Source of the DNA: Acidobacteriaceae bacterium
Lineage (GTDB): Bacteria; Acidobacteriota; Terriglobia; Terriglobales; Acidobacteriaceae
Direction of reading: 5' to 3'
Assembly: GCA_003165855.1 (NCBI GenBank)
Contig: PMXH01000066.1
Coordinates: 1-9,391, forward strand
Length of the DNA stretch: 9,391 bases
Shown here: positions 1 to 5,338 of the stretch, in pieces
Position numbering within the stretch: the stretch's first letter is position 1
Layout of the letters: every line of letters starts with the position of its first letter
Made by a program: the position numbers and the translations under genes
The notes under the pieces: generated by a model
The model's input: only the letters and a program-made list of their open reading frames with translations
Databases searched by the model: none
What the model was told of the DNA's origin: nothing

Positions 1-316
1 GTTGCTGCCCCGCCGTTTCTATGGGGACTCCTTACCCTGCAGCATATTCGAGCGTGTGGCGTCTAGTCTAGCATCGTCCACGACGGGCACCCACCTGGAC
101 AGTCTCGAACTCACCGTTTTGGACCCCAGTGCGCCGGAACAATAGGATTGCGCCAGACTCCAAGGGGTGCCGCCGTCCGGACTGGAGGCCACGGATAACT
201 TCCGCGCGATCCCGGCGCAATTCAGTAGTGCGTCTGTAACTGGGTACACGGTCGAACAGGCGCGGCCTGGCTGGTTCAAGTGCGTCGGCAAAGTCGCACT
301 CCTCGCCCTCCGCTCC
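1..316. other. gene-free stretch, nothing recognised
   Basis: No reading frame here resembles a protein I know. The two longest minus-strand frames are rich in Arg and Ser, lack a convincing ribosome binding site, and run in parallel without either looking conserved. I also see no tRNA cloverleaf, terminator or long repeat. The DUF3617-like remnant ends just beyond it at 317, so this stretch is the region downstream of that remnant. Confidence 0.5.
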
Positions 317-628
317 TCAATGTTTCCCTAAATGGGTCACTCTTCCGTTCGCGTCCGTGCGGTCCCCGGGCTGTGCTGCTGCCGGGCAGCTCCCTACATA
401 CTTCTGGTCGACGATCGTCGTGCTTTCAGTCTTGCCGTAAAACGCCGGAGTATAAGTGGCGCGAGTCTCGGAGTGGAACGACGTATCGCCCTGAAAAGTG
501 CCCGCTTCCTTGGTGTCGATAACAGTACCAGCAACCACGCAATGCATCTCGGCGGAAGACTTGCCGCCTTGGAAGCTTTCGCCGATGGTGGTTCGTGGCG
601 AGATGTGTAGGCTCTCAGTGTATCGCAT
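317..628 (-). pseudogene. DUF3617-like protein, C-terminal fragment only
   Basis: The frame reads from MRYTESLHISPRTTIGE through FQGGKSSAEMHCVV, a threonine-rich middle, and VDQKYVGSCPA near the end. This is the pattern I associate with the C-terminal half of DUF3617-type secreted proteins of Acidobacteria: two Cys in matched positions and a QKY.G.CP motif. About 103 residues remain. The usual N-terminal part, with a signal peptide and the 'CLT.EQ' type segment, is absent. Upstream of the ATG at 628 the frame degenerates into non-protein-like sequence and then meets a GGGCTAAAGCCC repeat at 674-685. An earlier in-frame start at 673 would add only 15 unconvincing residues. No ribosome binding site precedes either start. 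I infer a 5'-truncated relic. The function of the family is not established. Confidence 0.5.
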
Positions 629-673
629 CAGGCCGCCCGACGTGCTGGGTTCAGATTGCCAGCGACACCGCAC

Positions 674-685
674 GGGCTAAAGCCC
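674..685. repeat. short palindromic repeat GGGCTAAAGCCC
   Basis: The arms GGGCT and AGCCC flank a central AA. A close relative, GGGCTTTAACCC in the opposite sense, lies at 8617-8628. From memory, repeats of this shape are scattered between genes in acidobacterial genomes. The copy here lies just upstream of the point where the DUF3617-like fragment loses homology. Confidence 0.45.
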
Positions 686-735
686 TCTCTGCTGGACCTT
701 CCATTAGTGGGTCCAAGCCGGTTCCGGACGAGTAA

Positions 736-788
736 CCGGTTAACCGGAAGTTGGGCGTGAGGGACGAGGCGGCCGGTCCAACTTCCGG
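736..788. repeat. palindrome and overlapping 11-bp inverted repeat
   Basis: CCGGTTAACCGG at 736-747 is a perfect 12-bp palindrome. Its right end is the left arm of a second, perfect inverted repeat, CCGGAAGTTGG at 744-754 with CCAACTTCCGG at 778-788, separated by 23 bases. A third, weaker hairpin, GGTTC-GCG-GAACC at 814-826, follows and is succeeded by TTTT. The structures lie between the DUF3617-like relic and the DUF4386 gene. They could be an operator, a REP-like element or an alternative RNA fold. The sequence does not decide. Confidence 0.5.
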
Positions 789-989
789 ATGCGCCGTCAC
801 CCGGCCAGAATCCGGTTCGCGGAACCTTTTCCGCTACCTGTTCGTACCTCGTGGCAACGACCCTCAGCAGCCTAAAGCCGGAGCAAGCCATGGCTGACAA
901 TTTGAGTGGTCGGCGGGCATTTTGTCATACTGCACCAGACGACTGGTAGATGTGCATCCATTGGTCTTCATAAACCGAAGGAGATTGAA

Positions 990-1739
990 ATGACAAGCTC
1001 TGACATGACGGACCGGATCACAGAAGCGTCGCCGCGTTTTAAGGCTAGGATGGCCGGTGTCTTTCAACTGCTCGAAGCCGTGACGGCATCATTCCCCGGG
1101 GTATTCGTTCTCGGCAGGCTTGTTGTCGATGGCAACGCCGCCGCTACAGCGGCCAATATCGTGGGACACGAGCGGTTGTTTTGGTTGGGGTTCGCATCCT
1201 CGCTCATTGGGGTTGCGTGCCATGTCGCTTGGGCGCTTCTGATGTATGAGTTGCTTAAACCTGTGAACAAGAGCCTCTCTTTACTCGCAGCGTTCTTCGT
1301 TCTCGTGTGCTGCGCTATGCAGGCTCTTACCAGCCTCTTTTACCTCGCTCCTTTGCTCATCCTCCAAGGAGGTAGCTCGTTGAGCGCATTTACGGCGGAA
1401 CAGTTGCAGTCGCTGGCGCTCATGTTTCTCAAATTGAATCAATACGCCTACAACATCGACCTAGTCTTCTTCGGATTATGGTGCGTCCTGACAGGCTACC
1501 TCATTTTCAGGTCGACCTTCCTGCCTCGAATTCTGGGAGTGCTGTTGGCGATCAGTGGTTTGGGTTGGGTGATCTATCTGTACCCGCCGCTCGCATACCA
1601 TCTGTTCATCCCCTACATCGCGTCCGCCTCCGCCCTCGGGGAAATACCACTGGAGTTCTGGCTCATCGTGATGGGCGTGAACGTTCAACGATGGAAGGAG
1701 CAGGCCAGCACTGCGCGGTCGAGTGACGGGGCATCCTGA
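990..1739 (+). CDS. DUF4386 family integral membrane protein
   Basis: A 249-residue protein with about six hydrophobic segments (roughly residues 20-44, 62-86, 95-124, 150-175, 180-200 and 205-235). It opens with a short polar tail and the family-like segment ARMAGVFQLLEAVT, and has polar loops at H60-E61-R62 and around the FTAEQLQSL stretch. Length, topology and the N-terminal motif fit DUF4386, a family of unknown function common in soil bacteria. The ATG at 990 was chosen because AAGGAG at 978-983 lies six bases upstream and because the first membrane segment begins soon after. An upstream in-frame ATG at 906 would add 28 residues with no binding site. The gene stands alone on the plus strand, with no co-directional partner. 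Family assignment is fairly sure. The biochemical role is unknown. Confidence 0.85.
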   Translation: MTSSDMTDRITEASPRFKARMAGVFQLLEAVTASFPGVFVLGRLVVDGNAAATAANIVGHERLFWLGFASSLIGVACHVAWALLMYELLKPVNKSLSLLAAFFVLVCCAMQALTSLFYLAPLLILQGGSSLSAFTAEQLQSLALMFLKLNQYAYNIDLVFFGLWCVLTGYLIFRSTFLPRILGVLLAISGLGWVIYLYPPLAYHLFIPYIASASALGEIPLEFWLIVMGVNVQRWKEQASTARSSDGAS

Positions 1740-1895
1740 AGTTGAGACCGATGGAGCATGCCCAGTTTTGAAACTCGTGGCGTGCAGTATCAGCTTTCCG
1801 CACCAACCGTCGTGCATGACCCCACTCGGCAACGATTCCCACTTTTCGTGCGTATAGTCCTCGGGATCATGGGTGCGAACGATTTCATGCAGCTT
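1740..1895 (-). pseudogene. possible relic of a small acidic/His-rich protein
   Basis: On the minus strand, one frame directly after a TGA reads like protein for about 52 codons: HEIVRTHDPEDYTHEKWES, then PSGVMHDGWCGKLILHA and TSFKTGHAPSVSTSG. The charged and aromatic composition differs from the random-looking frames around it. There is no ATG at the start, only CTG or later TTG codons. Beyond 1740 the frame simply continues antisense into the DUF4386 gene. I do not recognise a family. A decayed or truncated gene is the most economical reading, but a chance open frame cannot be excluded. Confidence 0.25.
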
Positions 1896-1922
1896 TCAAC
1901 CTCTCGTGCACAAGGGTAGGGT

Positions 1923-2225
1923 TTACTTGTCGTACATCTCGTAATGGATGGAGCACGGCTCTAGCTCCAGCAGGAAATCTTTGTCGAAATCGTAGTATTT
2001 CGCCACGCTGATGTCGTCTCCTGCGAAGGCGCGGATCGCCTCGTCGGACTCCCAAAACGTGACCATCAAGAAATGTGCGGTATCGCCCTCCACACGGCGC
2101 AGGGCGTATGCGCCCTTGTTGCCGGGAGTCGAGCGGTAATCGGGAATCGCAATGGTTCGCATCAGGTTTAGGTACTCGTCGCTTTTGGCTGCGGGGGTCG
2201 CACCATGCCAGATTCGGGTAACCAT
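1923..2225 (-). CDS. antibiotic biosynthesis monooxygenase (ABM)-like protein
   Basis: A 100-residue protein beginning MVTRIWHGATPAAKSDEY. It follows the layout of the dimeric alpha-beta-barrel ABM fold: a first beta strand (TRIWHG), a helix (KSDEYLNLMR), a GNKGAYALRR strand, the central HFLMVTFWESDEAIRAFAG block and a final strand with LELEPCSIHYEMYD. The full fold fits the usual size of about 95-105 residues. Family members include cofactor-free monooxygenases, heme-degrading enzymes and proteins of unknown activity. No residue here decides between them. The ATG at 2225 is preceded by GGAG at a suitable distance. The gene is divergent from the small plus-strand gene at 2366. Its first codons and about 75 bases of leader are duplicated at 4774-4900. 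Confidence 0.8.
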   Translation of the reverse strand: MVTRIWHGATPAAKSDEYLNLMRTIAIPDYRSTPGNKGAYALRRVEGDTAHFLMVTFWESDEAIRAFAGDDISVAKYYDFDKDFLLELEPCSIHYEMYDK

Positions 2226-2273
2226 ATGGGACTCCGTTGCGGTGTCGTTTGCTTCCAGAACACTTTAGATGTC

Positions 2274-2289
2274 GCAACCGGGCGCTTGC
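2274..2289. promoter_or_regulatory. leader dyad GCAA-N8-TTGC upstream of ABM gene
   Basis: Outer arms GCAA and TTGC with eight bases between them, lying about 50 bases upstream of the ABM start codon. The duplicated leader has the same element, of the same 16-bp length and at the matching place (4875-4890, GCAAC-N6-GTTGC), although the centre differs. Retention of the arms while the middle diverged hints at a protein binding site. This rests on two copies only. Confidence 0.3.
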
Positions 2290-2365
2290 ACTCGCGACCC
2301 CAGTCAAAGATTGAAACCTGAGCCTTGCGACCGCTGCGCTCGGGATGCTCTGCTAGCCTATCGTC

Positions 2366-2557
2366 ATGCAGAATCCCGTCAAAGAACGCATCGTAAAATT
2401 GCGAGATGAAATAGCGCAACTCAGTGAAGCGAACCGCCTGTACTTGCAGAGCGGGAAGAGCAAACCCGGCGCAGTGGGGGATCACGAACGTCGGCTTCAA
2501 AGATTGCAGGAAATCATGGACGAGTTGGTGGCGCTCACCGACTGGAAAAAGCTATGA
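2366..2557 (+). CDS. small coiled-coil protein, function unknown
   Basis: A 63-residue protein reading MQNPVKERIVKLRDEIAQLS, then a short Gly/Lys/Ser linker (LQSGKSKPGAVGDHE) and a second helix RRLQRLQEIMDELVALTDW. Hydrophobic residues spaced in heptads on both sides of the linker suggest a helical hairpin or an antiparallel coiled coil. There is no signal peptide and no catalytic motif. The ATG at 2366 has no strong ribosome binding site. The gene is divergent from the ABM gene and convergent with the stand-alone RsbRD-type gene that ends at 2674. I do not recognise a named family. The even charge pattern and intact frame make it a likely real gene. Confidence 0.55.
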   Translation: MQNPVKERIVKLRDEIAQLSEANRLYLQSGKSKPGAVGDHERRLQRLQEIMDELVALTDWKKL

Positions 2558-2632
2558 ATCTCGCTTGTGCCCGATCAGTTTCCGCCGTCTGCTCCCCCGA
2601 CTCTGGATTGTTTCGGGGCATGGATCACGAAT

Positions 2633-2648
2633 CGGATCGACCGATCCG
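2633..2648. repeat. 16-bp near-perfect palindrome between convergent genes
   Basis: CGGATCG and CGATCCG flank a central AC. It lies between the 3' ends of two convergent genes. No T-tract follows on either strand, so it is not a standard terminator. It may be a protein site or a slow-down hairpin. Confidence 0.35.
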
Positions 2649-2673
2649 CGCTTCCGACGCGATGGTTCTAGTG

Positions 2674-3192
2674 CTACGCCACCGCCAATTTAGGTCCGGC
2701 CTTTGTAAAGGCATCCATCGTCTGGGTCAACTGTGCATCCACTTCGTCGGCAATGATCATGACATCCGGCAACAGCAAGCTGAAATCCAGCATGCTCAGA
2801 TTGTCGTGCAAGGTTCCAAAGATGGTTACTTGAAGGATTCGTGATTCATGGATCAGCATGGCGGAAGAATAGCCTTGCTTTCGTCGGAGCTTGCCATGGG
2901 CGACGGCGGCGAAGGATGCGATGGCATCGCTGTCTTTATCGGGCAACTTGGGTATGCCCAAACGTACTACCAGATCGTCAATCAGCTTCGGAAGATGTCC
3001 GGCGCGTTCCTCGTCGCTGAGACGAAGGTGGTTGAGTTCACGAGTCTTTTTTGTTCGTGTCAACCAATCTGCGATCAGAGGAGTCTTACAGCGGGTCAGG
3101 ATTGCGGCCACGCTCTCTATGCCTGCAGGTCGTGATTTATCTTTTGCCAGCTTAGCCGTTTGCACGGTCGGCACTCTGATTGGACCAGCCAT
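2674..3192 (-). CDS. stand-alone RsbRD N-terminal-type sensor domain protein
   Basis: A 172-residue cytoplasmic protein. After a basic, low-complexity start (residues 1-24), residues 25-160 match the second half of the neighbouring response regulator without gaps, at roughly 60% identity by eye. Shared blocks include VAAIL.RC, LSD.ER.G.LPKLI, AAVAHGK, RILQVT.FGTL and LDFSLLLPDVM.IADEVD. This all-helical domain is the type described as the RsbT co-antagonist RsbRD N-terminal domain, which in other bacteria feeds signals into stressosome partner switching. No STAS domain or REC domain follows, so this protein is a domain on its own. It lies 150 bases downstream of its REC-bearing paralogue on the same strand. 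The gap is long enough for its own promoter, though I see no convincing one. Only a weak AAGTGG precedes the ATG. Confidence 0.75.
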   Translation of the reverse strand: MAGPIRVPTVQTAKLAKDKSRPAGIESVAAILTRCKTPLIADWLTRTKKTRELNHLRLSDEERAGHLPKLIDDLVVRLGIPKLPDKDSDAIASFAAVAHGKLRRKQGYSSAMLIHESRILQVTIFGTLHDNLSMLDFSLLLPDVMIIADEVDAQLTQTMDAFTKAGPKLAVA

Positions 3193-3342
3193 CTAACACC
3201 ACTTTCATGTGACGAATTAAGGACAGAATAGTCCCTGAACTCCTCTCAAGACTGATCAATTCCGAACAAGAGAGATTATTTCGCAAGAACGGCGGAATTT
3301 CGTCTGCTGACCTATCGCCCCAGCGTCCGACCGAGGGCCGTG

Positions 3343-4197
3343 CTACGCTGCTGCGGCCTTCTCCCCGACAGCCATGTAGCTCTGCATCGCCTGTGTCAAC
3401 TGCGAATCCACTTCATCCGCTATCGTCATCACATCGGGCAAGAGGAGGCTGAAATCCAAAGCACTCAGATTCTTCTGCAAAGTCCCGAACAGGGTGACTT
3501 GAAGTATTCGTGAGTCGTGTACCAGCATCGCAGGCGAATAGCCTTGCAACTTTCTCATCTTCCCATGGGCGACGGCAGCGGCGGAACAGATAGAATCGCT
3601 TTCCTCTCCCGGGACGTTCGGCGCTCTCAGACGCAGAATCAGGTCTTCAATCAGCTTCGGAAGATATCCAGTACGCTCTTGGTCGCTAAGAGAAACGTAG
3701 TTGAGTTCTTTACTCTTTTTCACCTTCGCTAGCCAATCTTCGACGATCTCGTTAGTGCAACGCTCCAATATCGCCGCCACTCTTTCCTTTGGCGTCGGGG
3801 TGGCGAGTTTGCGAGTGATCAGCTTATCGTGGACGAGATCAGCCAGCGTCTTGGTCTCGAATGGCTTCACGATAATTTCATCCGCTTCCAGAAGGATGGC
3901 TTCCATGGCACTCTTCACGTCGGGGAATCCGCTGACCAGCAGCGTAAGTGCCCTCGGTTGGATATGGCGCATCGCGGTAATTACTGCAAAGCCGTCGCTG
4001 GGGTTGGGCATGTGGAGATCAGTGATCAGGACATCGAAGCTCTCAGTCGTGATCAGTTTCAGAGCATCGGTCACGTTCGCGGCAGAGACCACCTCGAAAC
4101 CCTTGCTTTCGAGGGTGGCGGTCATCATATCGCGAACGCCATCGTCGTCATCCACAAGCAGGACCCGATGGGAATCTGATATTTTCGTTTGGGTCAT
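3343..4197 (-). CDS. response regulator with C-terminal RsbRD-type domain
   Basis: A 284-residue protein. Residues 10-125 form a receiver (REC) domain with the acidic cluster D16-D19, phospho-acceptor Asp60 in LITDLHMP, Ser89 in LLVSGF and Lys111 in IIVKPF, so the phosphorylation site is complete. Residues about 136-270 form an RsbRD N-terminal-type helical domain that closely matches the product of the downstream gene. There is no DNA-binding or enzymatic output domain. The likely role is to turn a histidine-kinase signal into a protein-protein interaction, by analogy with RsbR-type stressosome proteins. No cognate kinase lies in the window. The start at 4197 fits the REC N-terminus. The binding site is weak (a GGGGG about ten bases upstream). 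An extended -10 box and a 14-bp dyad lie in the promoter region. REC assignment is near certain. The output role is inferred. Confidence 0.88.
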   Translation of the reverse strand: MTQTKISDSHRVLLVDDDDGVRDMMTATLESKGFEVVSAANVTDALKLITTESFDVLITDLHMPNPSDGFAVITAMRHIQPRALTLLVSGFPDVKSAMEAILLEADEIIVKPFETKTLADLVHDKLITRKLATPTPKERVAAILERCTNEIVEDWLAKVKKSKELNYVSLSDQERTGYLPKLIEDLILRLRAPNVPGEESDSICSAAAVAHGKMRKLQGYSPAMLVHDSRILQVTLFGTLQKNLSALDFSLLLPDVMTIADEVDSQLTQAMQSYMAVGEKAAAA

Positions 4198-4241
4198 AGC
4201 GAAACTGCCCCCATCATCAACTGTTAGGAGTGTGACTTAGG

Positions 4242-4265
4242 TCTTGCACGCAAGAATGTATAACA
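4242..4265 (-). promoter_or_regulatory. extended -10 promoter and dyad TCTTGC-AC-GCAAGA
   Basis: On the minus strand TGTTATACA (4257-4265) has the TG-N-TATACA form of an extended -10 box, with no good -35 box. One base downstream begins a perfect dyad, TCTTGC and GCAAGA around a two-base centre (4242-4255), placed where transcription of the response regulator gene would start. A repressor site overlapping the start point would fit. The overlapping plus-strand TATAAC at 4259-4264 could serve a divergent transcript. Confidence 0.4.
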
Positions 4266-4270
4266 TTGAC

Positions 4271-4438
4271 CAGTTATTGAAATTGTTCTTGGGTAACCTG
4301 TCTGAGGTTGAACAGTTGGGGATGTGGTCAGGGGTTAATGGCGAAATCTCCCGCCATTCGGGACGCTCAAGGCTGCTTCCATCCCATGTTCGTGTCGATG
4401 AACCTTCAGGCCGGACTCATCAAGAGTCCGGCTTTTTT
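4271..4438 (+). ncRNA. candidate structured small RNA ending at a terminator
   Basis: This gene-free stretch can fold as a nested rod. The pairings are 4297-4300 with 4407-4410, 4304-4309 with 4401-4406, 4310-4314 with 4387-4391, and 4319-4324 with 4380-4385. An apical hairpin AATGGCG/CGCCATT (4337-4343 with 4352-4358) follows inside, and a strong terminator immediately after. A plus-strand TATAAC at 4259-4264 could supply the -10 box, which sets the 5' end only roughly. The size of about 170 bases and the rod shape recall 6S-like or acidobacterial sRNA families, but I see no diagnostic 6S bubble. A 67-codon open frame covers the area but runs through the terminator and looks accidental. Confidence 0.35.
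4410..4438 (+). terminator. strong intrinsic terminator
   Basis: GCCGGACTC and GAGTCCGGC form a perfect nine-base-pair stem with loop ATCAA, followed by six T. No protein gene on the plus strand ends just upstream, so it most likely ends a small RNA or a leader transcript. Confidence 0.88.
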
Positions 4439-4453
4439 GCGTCGTAGCTCTGA

Positions 4454-4501
4454 TTGACAACTTGCTGAGAGTAGAAGCGTATGCTGATCTTGCACACAAG
4501 A
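4454..4501 (+). promoter_or_regulatory. promoter region and dyad TCTTG-CACA-CAAGA
   Basis: TTGACA at 4454-4459 and TATGCT at 4480-4485 are candidate -35 and -10 boxes for the gene at 4518, although the 20-base spacing is long. Two bases after the -10 box lies a dyad, TCTTGCACACAAGA (4488-4501), which differs by one base from the perfect dyad at the response regulator promoter and sits in the same position relative to its -10 box. Confidence 0.4.
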
Positions 4502-4517
4502 GAGTTGAAAATACGTA

Positions 4518-4733
4518 ATGTCAGTCAGCAGCGTTTCTTCTTCTTCCCATCGCATCGGCATCCTGATGTCCGACGAGGGGCGCTTCGTGTCGTGTATCGA
4601 TTGCCATCTAAGTCTAAGGTTTCCCGCTGGAGCAAATTACCACACCATTGAGAAGCAGTTCGAGTCTCATTCGTGCAGTTTTCCAATCCCATCGAACCAT
4701 GATGCGCTCGTGGAGAGCGCACACCACCACTAA
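4518..4733 (+). CDS. small putative zinc-binding protein
   Basis: A 71-residue protein with a Ser-rich start, then GRFVSCIDCHLSLRFPAG, a short helix (HTIEKQFESH) and a His-rich end (HHH). Cys26-X2-Cys29 and His51-X-Cys53 can form a C2HC zinc site in a compact fold of a beta hairpin plus helix. From memory, small acidobacterial proteins with a C.DC...F..G..Y..I...FE.H.C pattern exist, but I cannot name a family. The ATG at 4518 fits the promoter region in front of it. No strong ribosome binding site is visible. An internal ATG (residue 17) would keep the whole metal site and is an alternative start. A 22-base palindrome begins two bases after the stop codon. The shared promoter dyad suggests co-regulation with the response regulator. 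Confidence 0.65.
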   Translation: MSVSSVSSSSHRIGILMSDEGRFVSCIDCHLSLRFPAGANYHTIEKQFESHSCSFPIPSNHDALVESAHHH

Positions 4734-4735
4734 CG

Positions 4736-4757
4736 CGAATGGGTGATCACCGATTCG
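4736..4757. repeat. 22-bp palindrome after the small zinc protein
   Basis: GGTGATCACC at 4742-4751 is a perfect palindrome. It is flanked by a G on each side and then by matching arms CGAAT and ATTCG, so only one pair of 11 mismatches. It begins two bases after the stop codon at 4733. With no T-tract it is not a classical terminator. A dimeric-protein operator or recombination site is possible. Confidence 0.5.
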
Positions 4758-4773
4758 GTGTCGAGAAGAGCGC

Positions 4774-4829
4774 GGTACCCGTCGCTTTTGGCTGCTGGGG
4801 GTTGCGCCATGCCAGATGCGGGCGATCAT
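4774..4829 (-). pseudogene. truncated, frameshifted copy of the ABM gene start
   Basis: The minus strand begins MIARIWHGATP, close to the MVTRIWHGATP of the intact ABM gene at 1923-2225. One extra base after the run of five C shifts the frame. If it is removed, the next codons again give AAKSD. Similarity then stops at 4774, so about 80 codons are missing. Similarity continues upstream through the leader to 4900, including a GGAG ribosome binding site. This is a relic of a duplication rather than a working gene. Confidence 0.75.
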
Positions 4830-4900
4830 CGGGAACTCCTTGCGTGTCGTTTGCGTCCAGAATTTCTAGATGTCGCAACTGGAAGGTTGCACTCACGAAC
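4830..4900 (-). repeat. duplicated ABM leader (second copy of 2226-2299)
   Basis: Compared by eye with 2226-2299, the sequence shares the blocks GTGTCGTTTGC, TCCAGAA, TAGATGTCGCAAC and TTGCACTC in the same order with few gaps. The 16-bp GCAAC-N6-GTTGC dyad is at 4875-4890. Similarity ends near 4900, just before the stop codon of the membrane protein gene at 4910. Confidence 0.7.
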
Positions 4901-4909
4901 CCGGTCTCG

Positions 4910-5116
4910 TCAGCGATAGCCGATGAGCCGCATCACGAGAACTAGGAGGGCCAGACCAATCGCAGCAATGCCGTTGGCCCGAATCCAATGACAGCTTGCC
5001 GTCCAAGGAAACATCAGGGTTTCGAAGAGTGGCATGAATTTATCTGGCCATAGGAGTGCTGCCAGTCCGAACGCCAGACCAAGTTGGACACCAGCGCACA
5101 GCACGAAAGTATTCAC
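4910..5116 (-). CDS. small two-helix membrane protein
   Basis: A 68-residue protein starting with GTG. Two hydrophobic stretches, residues about 4-24 (FVLCAGVQLGLAFGLAALLW) and 48-64 (GIAAIGLALLVLVMRLI), flank a polar middle with FPWTASCHWIRANG. It has no recognised catalytic motif and resembles the many small unnamed membrane proteins with paired helices. A GGAA about nine bases upstream of the GTG is an acceptable ribosome binding site. The direction is the same as the ABM relic that follows it, from which it is separated by the duplicated leader. It may once have been transcribed with an ABM gene. Function unknown. Confidence 0.65.
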   Translation of the reverse strand: MNTFVLCAGVQLGLAFGLAALLWPDKFMPLFETLMFPWTASCHWIRANGIAAIGLALLVLVMRLIGYR

Positions 5117-5180
5117 GGTAGGGATTCCAATGTGAGAACTCTCTTTTTCATTGGAACGTGATCAGGGCATTAATGGAAAG

Positions 5181-5330
5181 TTACGAAGGGTTTAGCTCAG
5201 CCAAGATCATTTTCTTCTTGCCGTCGTCATGAGTGAAGCCCCGTGGCATCGCTGTGTGCCTGATGTCGCCCCCGGTGTTGAACCAAGTGGGCCAATGCTC
5301 GACCAACTGTTGCTCCAGTCCCTTGTGCAT
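5181..5330 (-). pseudogene. short frame, probable truncated conserved protein
   Basis: From the ATG at 5330 the frame reads MHKGLEQQLVEHWPTWFN, then GGDIRHTAMPRGFTHDDG, and ends KKKMILAELNPS. The middle resembles small proteins of unknown function that continue after a GFxxGDGW motif with a WRLCE-type helix. Here the sequence departs right after the DDG, so the C-terminal half appears lost and replaced by unrelated codons. The ATG follows the stop of the preceding 63-codon frame by eight bases, and a GAGGG lies about 12 bases upstream, so the 49-residue product may still be translated. The family match is from memory and uncertain. Confidence 0.35.
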
Positions 5331-5338
5331 TTGCCGGG

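Noticed and set aside
19..291. 90-codon minus-strand frame near the window start
   Set aside because: No binding site, no recognisable motif, and a second overlapping frame looks equally open. Not enough to call a gene.
3701..4240. 179-codon plus-strand frame over the response regulator
   Set aside because: Ser-rich antisense shadow of the REC domain. No ribosome binding site or family resemblance.
4244..4447. 67-codon frame starting at TTG
   Set aside because: It runs through the terminator stem and T-tract and lacks protein-like character in its second half. The RNA interpretation explains the stretch better.
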